Shown here piece by piece: positions 51,892-61,044 of a DNA stretch of 64,000 nt. A model generated the notes under the pieces. The model had not been told where the DNA came from, did no database searches, and saw nothing but the letters and a program-made list of their open reading frames with translations. The stretch is from Microbacterium sp. cf332 (GTDB lineage Bacteria > Actinomycetota > Actinomycetes > Actinomycetales > Microbacteriaceae), in the NCBI RefSeq assembly GCF_900102175.1, contig NZ_FNKN01000001.1, positions 868,001 to 932,000 of the forward strand. Reading direction: 5' to 3'. The position numbers and the translations under genes were made by a program. Positions within the stretch are counted from its first letter, which is position 1; each line of letters begins with the position of its first letter.

Positions 51892-53438
51892 ACCCCGACG
51901 CGCAGCAGAGGCAGGCCGAGCGACACCGGTCGCGGTCCGTCCCCCGCTGGGGCCGGTGCGGGCACCCCGCAGGACTCCGCCTGCGACCGATCCCACGCGT
52001 CGCCCGCGCGGGTGCGCCGGATGTGCAGCGGCGCCCCGTCGGCGCTGTCGGCGAGGAGGTGGAACGGCGCGGCGTGGCTGACGGTCACCGACACGACATC
52101 GCCCGGCCGCGGCGTCTCGGAGCCGGCAGGCAGCTCGAAGTGCACGAGACGGTTGTCCTCGGCGCGGCCGGTCAGGCGGTGGGTCTCAGCGCCCTTCTTG
52201 CCCTCTGCCGACGACACCAGGACCCGCACCTCGCGGCCGACCTGCTTCTGGTTCTCCTCGAGGGCGATGCGGTCCTGCAGCGCCATGAGGCGTTCGTACC
52301 GCTCCTGGACCACGGCCTTCGGCACCTGGTCCGGCATCGTCGCCGCGGGCGTCCCCTCGCGGATGGAGTACTGGAAGGTGAACGCACTCGCGAATCGCGC
52401 CTGCTCGACGACGCGCAGGGTGTCCTCGAAGTCGGCATCGGTCTCGCCCGGGAAGCCGACGATGATGTCGGTCGAGATCGCCGCGTTCGGCATCCGCTCC
52501 CGAACACGGTCGAGGATGCCGAGGAACTTCGAGCTGCGATACGACCGGCGCATCGCTTTGAGGATGCTGTCGGACCCCGACTGCAGCGGCATGTGCAGCT
52601 GCGGCATGACCGCGGGGGTCTCGGCCATGGCGTCGATGACGTCGTCGGTGAACGCTGCGGGGTGCGGACTCGTGAAGCGGATGCGCTCGAGCCCCGGGAT
52701 CTCGCCCGCGGCGCGCAGGAGCTTCCCGAACGCCTGGCGGTCGCCGAACTCGACGCCGTAGCTGTTCACGTTCTGCCCGAGCAGGGTGACCTCGATCGCG
52801 CCGTCGTCGACGAGCAGGCGGATCTCGTTCAGGATGTCGCCGGGACGGCGGTCCTTCTCCTTGCCGCGCAGGTGCGGGACGATGCAGAACGTGCAGGTGT
52901 TATTGCACCCCACCGAGATGGAGACCCAGCCGCTGTAGACCGAATCGCGCTTGGTGGGAAGAGTAGACGGGAAGGTCTCGAGCGACTCGAGGATCTCGAG
53001 CTCGGCCTCGCCGTTGTGTCGTGCGCGCTCCAGCAGGCCAGGGAGCGCGCCCATGTTGTGGGTGCCGAACACGACGTCGACCCACGGCGCCTTCTGCTGC
53101 ACCGCGGCCTGATCCATCTGGGCCAGACATCCGCCGACGGCGATCTGCATCCCGTCGTGCTTGTCCTTGCGCGACTTCAGGTGCCCGAGCGTGCCGTACA
53201 GCTTGCCCGCCGCGTTGTCGCGCACGGCGCACGTGTTGATCACGATGACGTCGGCCTCGGCGCCCGGATCAGCGGGCAGATAGCCGGCGCTCTCGAGCGA
53301 TCCGGACAGGCGCTCGGAGTCGTGGACGTTCATCTGGCAGCCGAATGTCCGCACCTCGTAGGTGCGGGGGCGGCCGTCTGCGGTGCGTGCAGCGAGCGAC
53401 GGCGCGATGAGAATGGGTGCGCTCGAAGGGGACGACAT
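51888..53438 (-). CDS. miaB: tRNA-2-methylthio-N6-dimethylallyladenosine synthase
   Basis: Radical SAM methylthiotransferase, 516 aa. N-terminal domain with three Cys for the auxiliary cluster ([21 protein letters not shown]), radical [11 protein letters not shown], and a C-terminal TRAM domain. ATG at 53438 is 9 nt after TAGAAT, a likely promoter. The C-terminus is about 40 residues longer than in E. coli and Pro-rich, reaching into miaA. Confidence 0.96.
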   Translation of the reverse strand: MSSPSSAPILIAPSLAARTADGRPRTYEVRTFGCQMNVHDSERLSGSLESAGYLPADPGAEADVIVINTCAVRDNAAGKLYGTLGHLKSRKDKHDGMQIAVGGCLAQMDQAAVQQKAPWVDVVFGTHNMGALPGLLERARHNGEAELEILESLETFPSTLPTKRDSVYSGWVSISVGCNNTCTFCIVPHLRGKEKDRRPGDILNEIRLLVDDGAIEVTLLGQNVNSYGVEFGDRQAFGKLLRAAGEIPGLERIRFTSPHPAAFTDDVIDAMAETPAVMPQLHMPLQSGSDSILKAMRRSYRSSKFLGILDRVRERMPNAAISTDIIVGFPGETDADFEDTLRVVEQARFASAFTFQYSIREGTPAATMPDQVPKAVVQERYERLMALQDRIALEENQKQVGREVRVLVSSAEGKKGAETHRLTGRAEDNRLVHFELPAGSETPRPGDVVSVTVSHAAPFHLLADSADGAPLHIRRTRAGDAWDRSQAESCGVPAPAPAGDGPRPVSLGLPLLRVGV

Positions 53439-53447
53439 GATGGTCCC

Positions 53448-53453
53448 ATTCTA
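53448..53453 (-). promoter_or_regulatory. -10 hexamer TAGAAT before miaB
   Basis: TAGAAT with a 9-nt gap to the ATG at 53438; it overlaps the stop codon of the gene upstream (stop at 53451). Confidence 0.45.
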
Positions 53454-54176
53454 CGTTCGGCCGCCCCGGTCGCGCCCCGGCCGCGCGCGGGTCCATGCGG
53501 CGACCACGAGGCACACGACCCCGACGGCGAGCAGCGTCATGGTGATGCGCGGGTCGCCGCCGGTCGACCCGAGACCGGGCCTCGGGTGCGCACCGCCAAC
53601 GCCGACGGTCGACTCCTCGTCGGTCTCGGTGGCGGTGACCGTCAGCTCGACGTCAGCGCGCAGGCCCATCGCGGACGGATCGGAGCGCGCGCTCTCCGAG
53701 AGCATCGCGGTGACCAGAAGGTGCACGTCCGTGCTCCCGGTGGCGGTTCTCAGGTCGTGCGGAGCGGCGACCGCTTCCGTCCCGCCGACCGCCATGACGG
53801 TGCGCTCACCCGACGGACAGATGGGCTGGCTCGTCGTATCCTGCCAGGCGACGTCGCACGACCGCAGCCCGAGACGCAGCCCCGCGGGGTGTGCGGCCAG
53901 CGCACCGTCCGCCCGTACCTCCGCCGCCAGCACCACGGGCCGGTCCCCGACGAGGTCGGCGGTGATCGGCCAGTGCACGGGCTCCCCCGGGGCCAGACGC
54001 GACGCGGCGACGGGGAGAGACACCGCCCAGAGCGTCAGCCCATCCGATGTCCCCGAGCCGGACGGGGCGGCGGCCGCGAATGCGGGCGACGCGATCCCGG
54101 CGCCCCAGCCGGTCGCCAGCGCCGCGCACAGCGCCGCCGTCGCCGTGAGGCGGCGGCGCTCGCTGACCCTTCTCAC
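53451..54176 (-). CDS. Secreted, membrane-anchored protein of unknown function
   Basis: 241 aa. GTG at 54176, 8 nt after AGGAGG, gives a signal peptide (RRVSERRRLTATAALCAAL, cleavage near AFA-AAAP). The exported part is about 150 residues with two Cys (RSCDVAW, PICPSGE) probably disulfide-bonded, then a Pro/Gly stretch, one C-terminal helix (ITMTLLAVGVVCLVVAAW) and a basic tail. Hence exposed at the cell surface and anchored by its C-terminus. I do not recognise the family. Divergent from the LuxR regulator, which may control it. Confidence 0.75.
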   Translation of the reverse strand: MRRVSERRRLTATAALCAALATGWGAGIASPAFAAAAPSGSGTSDGLTLWAVSLPVAASRLAPGEPVHWPITADLVGDRPVVLAAEVRADGALAAHPAGLRLGLRSCDVAWQDTTSQPICPSGERTVMAVGGTEAVAAPHDLRTATGSTDVHLLVTAMLSESARSDPSAMGLRADVELTVTATETDEESTVGVGGAHPRPGLGSTGGDPRITMTLLAVGVVCLVVAAWTRARPGRDRGGRT

Positions 54177-54494
54177 GACGCATTCCTCCTGATCACGGCG
54201 ACGCCTCCCGCCCACTGCGCCCGGCCACGCCATCGGCGGGCGTGCAACCGCGTGCGTGCTGTCGACCGTACGGGGAGGCGCCGCGCCCGTGTCGGCGGCG
54301 CCGGCGGTGCCCGCGGTCGAGCGCCGGATCCCCGGGGTCGCGCCGTGACCATCAGCGCCCGGCTCGGCGCCGTATCGGTAGTCGCCTCAGTGCGGACTCG
54401 GTAGTCACTATGCGGCATCTATCTGGCACCGCTCCCAGTGCCGTGAGTAGGTTGGGCAGATACGGCCGAGTCTCTGGGGGGCGGTTGTCTGGCC
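54177..54494. promoter_or_regulatory. 318-bp spacer between secreted protein and LuxR gene
   Basis: No gene is convincing here. Near the LuxR side an 8-bp direct repeat CGGTAGTC occurs at 54376-54383 and 54399-54406, 23 bp apart (about two helical turns), and GGCAC/GTGCC pairs at 54425-54443. TAGGTT at 54448-54453 is a possible -10 for the LuxR gene. These may be sites for the regulator; binding is inferred. Confidence 0.4.
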
Positions 54495-57089
54495 ATGATG
54501 GATGATCGATTCGGGTGGGCCGCCGCGGGGCGGCCGGGCAGAGGCTCAACTCCGGGAGCCCGTCGGGAGACGGTGGTGGGTGCCGGACGCGACACGCGCG
54601 CTCTGACGGATGCTCTGACGCGTGGCACGTCGACGGTGATCGGCGGGCCCATCGGCTCGGGCAAGACCTTCCTCGTGCAGCGCGTCGCCGAGCTGCTCGC
54701 CGATCGATCGATCGCGCCACTGCTCATCCGTGGCGCTTCGGCTCTCGCCGACGTCGAGTGGGGCGCGGTGACCGCCGTGACAGACCCTCGCGCGGCCGAG
54801 CTACGCGAGGGCAACCTCGCTGCCCGTGTCCTGCTCGTCGTCGATGACGCCCAGCACCTCGACGTGGCGTCCGCGGCGGGCATCGCGCGGGCTGTCCATC
54901 GTGGCCAGGCCACGGCGCTCATCGGGATATCCGAACCGCGCCTGCGCGGCGACACGCCGACCGCAGCCGTGCACCACCTCCAGGAACTGTGGCTGAGCGG
55001 AGTCGCGGAGCGCCTCGACCTCGCCCGGCTCTCCGCCGACGAGGGGGCGCAGCTCCTCGGCGAGTTCGCCGGCGGACACGCGTTCGACGGCGTTTCGCGC
55101 ACCGCCATCCTGTGGCAGGCCGACGGTTCGCGGATGCTGCTGCGGGCGCTTGTCGACCACGCCCTCGACGCCGTCGTCCACGGCGACGACCCGGTGCAGG
55201 CGATCGATGATGTGCCGGTTCACAGCCGCCTCGCTGCCGCGCTCGGGGCGCACATCCGCGGATTCGACGACGACACTCTGCGGGCGCTCGTCCTCCTCGG
55301 GATCGCTCCGGGCCTCACCTTCGGTGATGCCGCGCGCTTCGTCCCCTCTTCGGTGCTGAACGAGCTGCGCGGCGCGGGGCTCGTGACCGACGACCGCACG
55401 ATCGCGCACCGGCTGTCCGCCAATCGCGCCCTCGCGCGAGCGGCTGCGCGCACGTGGGGCGCGGCGCGCGCCGATCATCTCGCCCGCGACGTGCAGGACC
55501 GCCTACTCCACGACGGCGGGCTCTGGTGGAGCGCGCCGATCGCACGCGCGCTGGCGGAGCGCTGGCTGCGGGAGCTCCCCGACGCATCCGCGCTCGTCGA
55601 CGTGCCGAGCGAGATCATCGTGCGCGTCCTCGCGGATGCAGCTCACGAGGCGAACGACCACGGCGACGCCTCGTCGGCAGCTGCGTACGCAACGTGGGCG
55701 GGCGATCTCGCGAGCACCCCGGTGCTGTCGGTGGAGGAGCATCTGGCGCACGCGGTCCTCCGCTCGAGCGGCACGCCCGAGTTGCACCTGGACGCGCTTC
55801 CGGCGCAGGCTCATCGCCGCGCGATGCCCCTCGCCATCGCGCTGGCGCTGCGCGTGCCGGCTCCCCTGTCGACCGTCGTCGACGGCACCGAGGCGGACCC
55901 GGCTCATCAGCTCGCCGCCGCTCGCGCCGCCATGGACGCGCTCGAGATCGGGCGAGCCCGTGCGATCGTCGATGGCCTCCGGGTCCACCTGGGACTGACG
56001 ACGCAGGACCGCATCGACATGGAGCTGCTGGCCGGAATGGCCTCGGCTTATCTCGGGCGCCAGGACGACATGCGGCGTGAGCTGCGGTCGGCCGAGCGGC
56101 TGCTGCGGTCCGGCGGCCGTCGAGGGTCGGCCGCCGAGATGCTGAGCGCGCGCTGTCGCGACCTCGCCGCGCGCACGGTCGCGGGCGTCGACGACGCCGA
56201 TGTCCTATCGGATCTCGACAGCGAGCGGCAGTACGCGGTCCAGACGGGCGGGGTGGGTCTCGCTCTGGCGGGCGTCGCGTCGATCTTGACGCTGCTGCGA
56301 CGCGGTCACGTCCTCGAGGCTCGGGTGGAACTCGCAGCGGCGTTACGCAGGAGTCCGCTCTACGGCGGCGAGGGGCAGGGCATGATCCTCCTCGAGACGG
56401 CGCTCGGTCTCGCGCTGTTCGGCTACACCGACGAGGCTCGCGATCTTCTCGACGCCCTCGACCCGCCGGCCGAGCCGAGCCCGCTGTTCCAGCACATGCG
56501 GCACGCGACCTGCGCGACCCTCGCTGTCGCTGAGGGCCGCTGGGACGACGCACACCACTGGGCTGCCGAGGCCTGGCGGGTCGCGGCACCGACGGACGCC
56601 GTCATGCTGCAGATCCGCTGCCTGCACCGTCTCGTCGTGGTCGGCCACCCCGACGCCGACGACGCCCTCGACCGGATGCGCACGATCGCCGAGTCCGTGC
56701 GGTCCGATGTTGCGAACATGATGGTCGCGAGCGCCGAGCGAGCTGTCGCCGGCGCCGCCGACGAGCCGTCGATCAGCGCCGCGCTGACACACCTCTGCCT
56801 CGATCTCTGCCCCCCGGAGTTGCTCCGCGCCAATCGCACCCCGTCCGGCGCGGCGGCCGACGACGCGATGGAGGTCCTCACGCCGAGAGAGCTAGAGATC
56901 GCCCGGCTGGTGGGGCAGGGCTTGTCGAATCGGCAGATCGCCCACGCCCTGTTCCTGTCGGTGCGCACCGTCGAGTCGCACATCTACCAGGCACGCGCCA
57001 AGCTGAGCGCACGCAACCGGGCGGATCTCGGCAGCCTCGTGACCGACGACGGGCGGAAGCGCGACGAGCCTCAGCGCGCGTGGGGGTGA
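54495..57089 (+). CDS. Large ATP-binding LuxR family regulator (LAL/MalT-like)
   Basis: 864 aa. N-terminal AAA-type ATPase with Walker A GGPIGSGKT at about 50-58 and Walker B VLLVVDDAQHLD; a long helical middle (about 300-770) resembling TPR repeats; and a C-terminal LuxR helix-turn-helix LTPRELEIARLVGQGLSNRQ with SVRTVESHIYQARAKL. Such regulators sense a ligand with the middle part and activate transcription in an ATP-dependent way. Divergent from the secreted protein. Ligand and targets unknown. Confidence 0.87.
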   Translation: MMDDRFGWAAAGRPGRGSTPGARRETVVGAGRDTRALTDALTRGTSTVIGGPIGSGKTFLVQRVAELLADRSIAPLLIRGASALADVEWGAVTAVTDPRAAELREGNLAARVLLVVDDAQHLDVASAAGIARAVHRGQATALIGISEPRLRGDTPTAAVHHLQELWLSGVAERLDLARLSADEGAQLLGEFAGGHAFDGVSRTAILWQADGSRMLLRALVDHALDAVVHGDDPVQAIDDVPVHSRLAAALGAHIRGFDDDTLRALVLLGIAPGLTFGDAARFVPSSVLNELRGAGLVTDDRTIAHRLSANRALARAAARTWGAARADHLARDVQDRLLHDGGLWWSAPIARALAERWLRELPDASALVDVPSEIIVRVLADAAHEANDHGDASSAAAYATWAGDLASTPVLSVEEHLAHAVLRSSGTPELHLDALPAQAHRRAMPLAIALALRVPAPLSTVVDGTEADPAHQLAAARAAMDALEIGRARAIVDGLRVHLGLTTQDRIDMELLAGMASAYLGRQDDMRRELRSAERLLRSGGRRGSAAEMLSARCRDLAARTVAGVDDADVLSDLDSERQYAVQTGGVGLALAGVASILTLLRRGHVLEARVELAAALRRSPLYGGEGQGMILLETALGLALFGYTDEARDLLDALDPPAEPSPLFQHMRHATCATLAVAEGRWDDAHHWAAEAWRVAAPTDAVMLQIRCLHRLVVVGHPDADDALDRMRTIAESVRSDVANMMVASAERAVAGAADEPSISAALTHLCLDLCPPELLRANRTPSGAAADDAMEVLTPRELEIARLVGQGLSNRQIAHALFLSVRTVESHIYQARAKLSARNRADLGSLVTDDGRKRDEPQRAWG

Positions 57090-57110
57090 ACCCGCCACCG
57101 CGCCGTCAAT

Positions 57111-57874
57111 TCAGCGGAGCTCGTCGAGGGCTTGGCGCGCCGCGGTCATCGCCGTCGCGCCCCCGAACCCCCGCCGCGCCAGCTGGCCGTGCAGCCGCCG
57201 GAGCGCCACCGCGGGGTCGAGGTCGTCCATGCTGCGTGCCCGCAGGCGCGCGAACTCGAGCGCGCGGTCCGGCTCGTCGTCGGGCAGAGATGCCAGCGCG
57301 ATGTCGATGACCTCGCGATCGAGCCCCCGACGCGCGAGACTCTGTGCGATGGCCGTCGCCCCTTGAGCCTTGCGGCCGAGCGCGCCGTCGAGGAGCTGCT
57401 CGGCCAAGCGGCTGTCATCGAGGTACCCGTTGTCGAGGAATTCAGCGATGATCTCCTCACGCTCGGGCTCGTCGAGCTCTGCGTCGCGGAGCACGTCGCG
57501 AGCTTCTTTCACCGAGAGCGAGCGGCCGCGGAGGCGCTTGAGTAGAGTGCGTTCGGCTCTCGCCCGGATGTCGGCCGCCGTGTGCGTGCGGTCCTCAGCC
57601 TGCGGGTCGTCGAATGCCACTGTTCCGCGGCCTGGTCCACCGCTGCGGCCTCCCGGTCCCCGCGGAGTCCGCGGATGGGGGCCCGAAGCATCGGCGCCGG
57701 CATCCCGAGAGCCGCCGGTCCAGGTGGTGTGCCAGCGCGAATCCGGCGTGCGGCCGGATTCCGGCTCCGTGGCTGACGCGACACCGGCCGCCGCGTTCCG
57801 CTCGACCGCTCCCCCGAAGAGGGGAATGACGGGGGCGAGGCGATCGACCTCGCCCCCGTTCGGATCCATCTCGG

Positions 57875-57878
<4 letters not shown>
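57111..57878 (-). CDS. recX: RecA regulator RecX
   Basis: Inhibits RecA filament growth, 255 aa. The conserved RecX part is the C-terminal 160 residues ([53 protein letters not shown]); the first 90 residues are low-complexity and acidic/Gly-rich. GTG at 57878 overlaps the recA stop (GTGA), so it is co-expressed and SOS-induced. Confidence 0.93.
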
Positions 57879-58927
<1,049 letters not shown>

Positions 58928-58966
58928 GGCGTGCTCCTTATGCTCGCGTTTCCGACGCCTGTAGGC

Positions 58967-59003
58967 TGTCGCGCTTCCGGTTCGGTACCGGAACGCTGCG
59001 ACA
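58967..59003 (-). promoter_or_regulatory. Hairpin in the recA 5' leader
   Basis: Stem TGTCGC-GC-TTCCGGT with ACCGGAA-GC-GCGACA, 15 pairs with two single-base bulges and a 5-nt loop (ACCGA). It ends about 20 nt before the recA ribosome site. It may slow translation or attenuate transcription; function unproven. Confidence 0.6.
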
Positions 59004-59124
59004 AGGCATGGTGTCTTACCGACGAACTCCACGGTAGGGAGGGCCTCCGACATTCGCCGGCAGGCCGTTCCACTCCGGGGATCTCCGACGATCGAGATCA
59101 CCTGTGCAGGACACTACGCCGTCT

Positions 59125-59140
59125 TCGAACGGATATTCGA
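59125..59140. promoter_or_regulatory. LexA (SOS) box of recA
   Basis: TCGAACGGATATTCGA; read on the minus strand CGAAT-atcc-GTTCG, one mismatch from CGAAC-N4-GTTCG. About 200 bp upstream of the recA start; TAGTGT follows it downstream as a possible -10. Confidence 0.85.
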
Positions 59141-59196
59141 CGACACGCCGCGATCTCCGCGACCGTGTCGAACACGGTACGAGCGGGAAAGTCGGC

Positions 59197-59421
59197 TCAG
59201 CGGCCTCGCGGATCGAGGTGACCGACTCCGTAGCGGCGCCCTTCAGGCACGTCCGCCTCGACGCACAGCGCCATCCAGACAGCACGCGGGGATTCACCGT
59301 CGGCGAGTGCTTGACGGGCGGTGCGGTCACCCAACGGCGCGAGCGTCAGATCATCGACCAGAGCGGCTCCACGGCCGCCGAACTCCGCCGCGACGGCGCG
59401 ATCGAACTCACTGCGACGCAT
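59197..59421 (-). CDS. DUF3046 family protein
   Basis: 74 aa, soluble. RRSEFDRAVAAEFG and APLGDRTARQALADGE with AVWMALCVEADVP are the DUF3046 pattern, a small actinobacterial family found next to recA. Function unknown. It follows clgR by 15 bp and is probably cotranscribed with it; the recA promoter lies downstream. Confidence 0.85.
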   Translation of the reverse strand: MRRSEFDRAVAAEFGGRGAALVDDLTLAPLGDRTARQALADGESPRAVWMALCVEADVPEGRRYGVGHLDPRGR

Positions 59422-59436
59422 GCGATGCAGGAAACC

Positions 59437-59757
59437 TCAGCGGAGCGAGAGCTCGGGTGCGACCAGGTCGGGGTCGAGCCCGGCGATGTCGTCGGGAACG
59501 ACGTCCGAGATCACCGGCAGTCCCTCGAGCACCGAGATGCGATCGCCCACTTCGCGCATGATGTTGGAGATGGGGACATCGAGGGCCTCGGCCACCGCAG
59601 CGAGGATCTCGCTGGAGGCCTCCTTCTGGCCGCGCTCCACCTCGCTGAGGTATCCGAGGGCCACGCTCGCGCGGCTGGCGACCTGCCGGAGCGTACGCCC
59701 CTTCTGCAGGCGGAGGTCACGCAGAACGTCGCCGATCTCCTGTCGAACCAAGATCAT
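59437..59757 (-). CDS. clgR: HTH transcriptional regulator ClgR-like
   Basis: 106 aa, XRE-type helix-turn-helix: IGDVLRDLRLQKGRTLRQVA, SRASVALGYLSEVERGQKEA, then SSEILAAVAEALDVPIS. This is the ClgR pattern of actinobacteria, where it activates clp protease and stress genes and is itself degraded by Clp. The ATG at 59757 is preceded by AAGGAGGGGG. The pgsA-cinA-clgR-recA neighbourhood is the usual one. Confidence 0.88.
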   Translation of the reverse strand: MILVRQEIGDVLRDLRLQKGRTLRQVASRASVALGYLSEVERGQKEASSEILAAVAEALDVPISNIMREVGDRISVLEGLPVISDVVPDDIAGLDPDLVAPELSLR

Positions 59758-59788
59758 CTCGGACCCCCTCCTTCGTCGCGGTGCTGGC

Positions 59789-59805
59789 TTGTCCCGGGTG
59801 GACAA
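59789..59805. promoter_or_regulatory. Inverted repeat upstream of clgR
   Basis: TTGTCC-cgggt-GGACAA, 32-48 bp before the clgR start. Possible binding site for ClgR itself or another regulator; it does not clearly fit the ClgR motif known from Corynebacterium. Confidence 0.4.
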
Positions 59806-59913
59806 CGGTATCTCATCAGCACGTCACCCTAGCCCGCTCCCGCTGTGGGTCGGATGAGAGTTGACATGCGTCGCGCACGATGACAAGAACCGTGAGCACG
59901 GCCGGCCTATTCC

Positions 59914-60459
59914 TCAGAGAGCGTCGAGTGCCAGACGGATCGCACGAGCCGTCGCCTCGGCCCGGATCTGCCACCGGTCGCCGTCGAGGTGCAGGCTCTC
60001 GGTGCGGACGCCCAGAGCCGTCGCGACGGCTATGTGAACCGTGCCGACGGGCTGCCCATCGGGCGAGCCCGGCCCGGCGATACCGGTCGTCGCGATGCCG
60101 ACATCCGCCGCCTCGCCGCCGGGGCCGAGCGCGAGACGCGCCCCCTCCGCCATCTGACGTGCCACCCGAGGATGCACCGCACCGTGAGCCTCCAGGAGCG
60201 CTCCGTCGACGTGCAGCAGACGCTGCTTCAGCTCGGTCGCGTAGGCCACGACCCCGCCGCGCAGCACGGCGGACGCCCCGGAGACGCCGACGAGCTCGGA
60301 CACCACGAGCCCGCCCGTGAGCGATTCCGCGACCGCGAGGGTCCAGCCGAGCTCGCCGAGTCGTTCGATCAGGCGCTCGGCATCGGTGCGCCGGCCCGCG
60401 GAGACGAGGGTCGACTCGACCTCGTCCGGCAGGTCGTGGACGTGTTCGCGAGCGGTCAT
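59914..60459 (-). CDS. CinA family protein (nicotinamide-nucleotide amidase domain)
   Basis: 181 aa, the C-terminal CinA domain alone. LGWTLAVAESLTGGLVVSEL and GVSGASAVLRGGVVAYAT are the core; TTGIAGPGSPDG follows. It deamidates nicotinamide mononucleotide in NAD salvage; the longer CinA with a molybdopterin-like domain is not present. ATG at 60459 overlaps the pgsA stop (ATGA). Confidence 0.9.
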   Translation of the reverse strand: MTAREHVHDLPDEVESTLVSAGRRTDAERLIERLGELGWTLAVAESLTGGLVVSELVGVSGASAVLRGGVVAYATELKQRLLHVDGALLEAHGAVHPRVARQMAEGARLALGPGGEAADVGIATTGIAGPGSPDGQPVGTVHIAVATALGVRTESLHLDGDRWQIRAEATARAIRLALDAL

Positions 60460-61028
60460 GACGCCTCGCGTGCGCGACGCGCGCCGCGCACGGCCGTGAT
60501 GATGTAGTCGATGCCGCTGGCGACGGTCAGCAGGACCGCGATCCACATGGCGATGCCGTTCACCACGTGGATCCACTCCCCGACGAGCGTCCAGAGCGGC
60601 AGCAGCGCGAGCGCGAGCGCAACCGCCTGCGCGACGGTCTTCAGCTTGCCCATCCACGCGGCGGCGACCACGTGGTCGCCCGCGACGATGAGCCGATGCA
60701 CCGTGATGCCGAGCTCGCGCACCAGCACGACCACCGTCACCGCCCACGGCAGCTCACCCAGCAGCGACAGCCCGATGAAAGCGAGGCCCGTCAGTACCTT
60801 GTCGGCGATCGGGTCGAGCAGCTTCCCCAGGTCGGTGACGATCCGGTAGCGCCGGGCGAGGTACCCGTCGATGCCGTCCGTCGCGATCGCGACGATGAAC
60901 AGCACCGCCGCCCACCAGCGCAGTGCCCCGTCGGCGCCTCCGTCGACGAGCAGCAGCCAGAGGAAGACCGGTGCGCAGAGGATGCGAACGATCGTGATGG
61001 TGTTCGGCAGTTGCCTGGGGATCGACAC
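60456..61028 (-). CDS. pgsA: CDP-diacylglycerol--glycerol-3-phosphate 3-phosphatidyltransferase
   Basis: Makes phosphatidylglycerol phosphate in the membrane, 190 aa, about five helices. CDP-alcohol phosphotransferase motif DGYLARRYRIVTDLGKLLD followed by PIAD (D-G-x2-A-R-x8-G-x3-D-x3-D). GTG at 61028 lies six bases after TAGGCT, suggesting a leaderless start. Confidence 0.95.
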   Translation of the reverse strand: MSIPRQLPNTITIVRILCAPVFLWLLLVDGGADGALRWWAAVLFIVAIATDGIDGYLARRYRIVTDLGKLLDPIADKVLTGLAFIGLSLLGELPWAVTVVVLVRELGITVHRLIVAGDHVVAAAWMGKLKTVAQAVALALALLPLWTLVGEWIHVVNGIAMWIAVLLTVASGIDYIITAVRGARRAREAS

Positions 61029-61034
61029 GGAGCG

Positions 61035-61040
61035 AGCCTA
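61035..61040 (-). promoter_or_regulatory. -10 hexamer TAGGCT, leaderless start of pgsA
   Basis: TAGGCT with a 6-nt gap to the GTG at 61028, between ftsK and pgsA. Confidence 0.5.
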
Positions 61041-61044
61041 GCCG

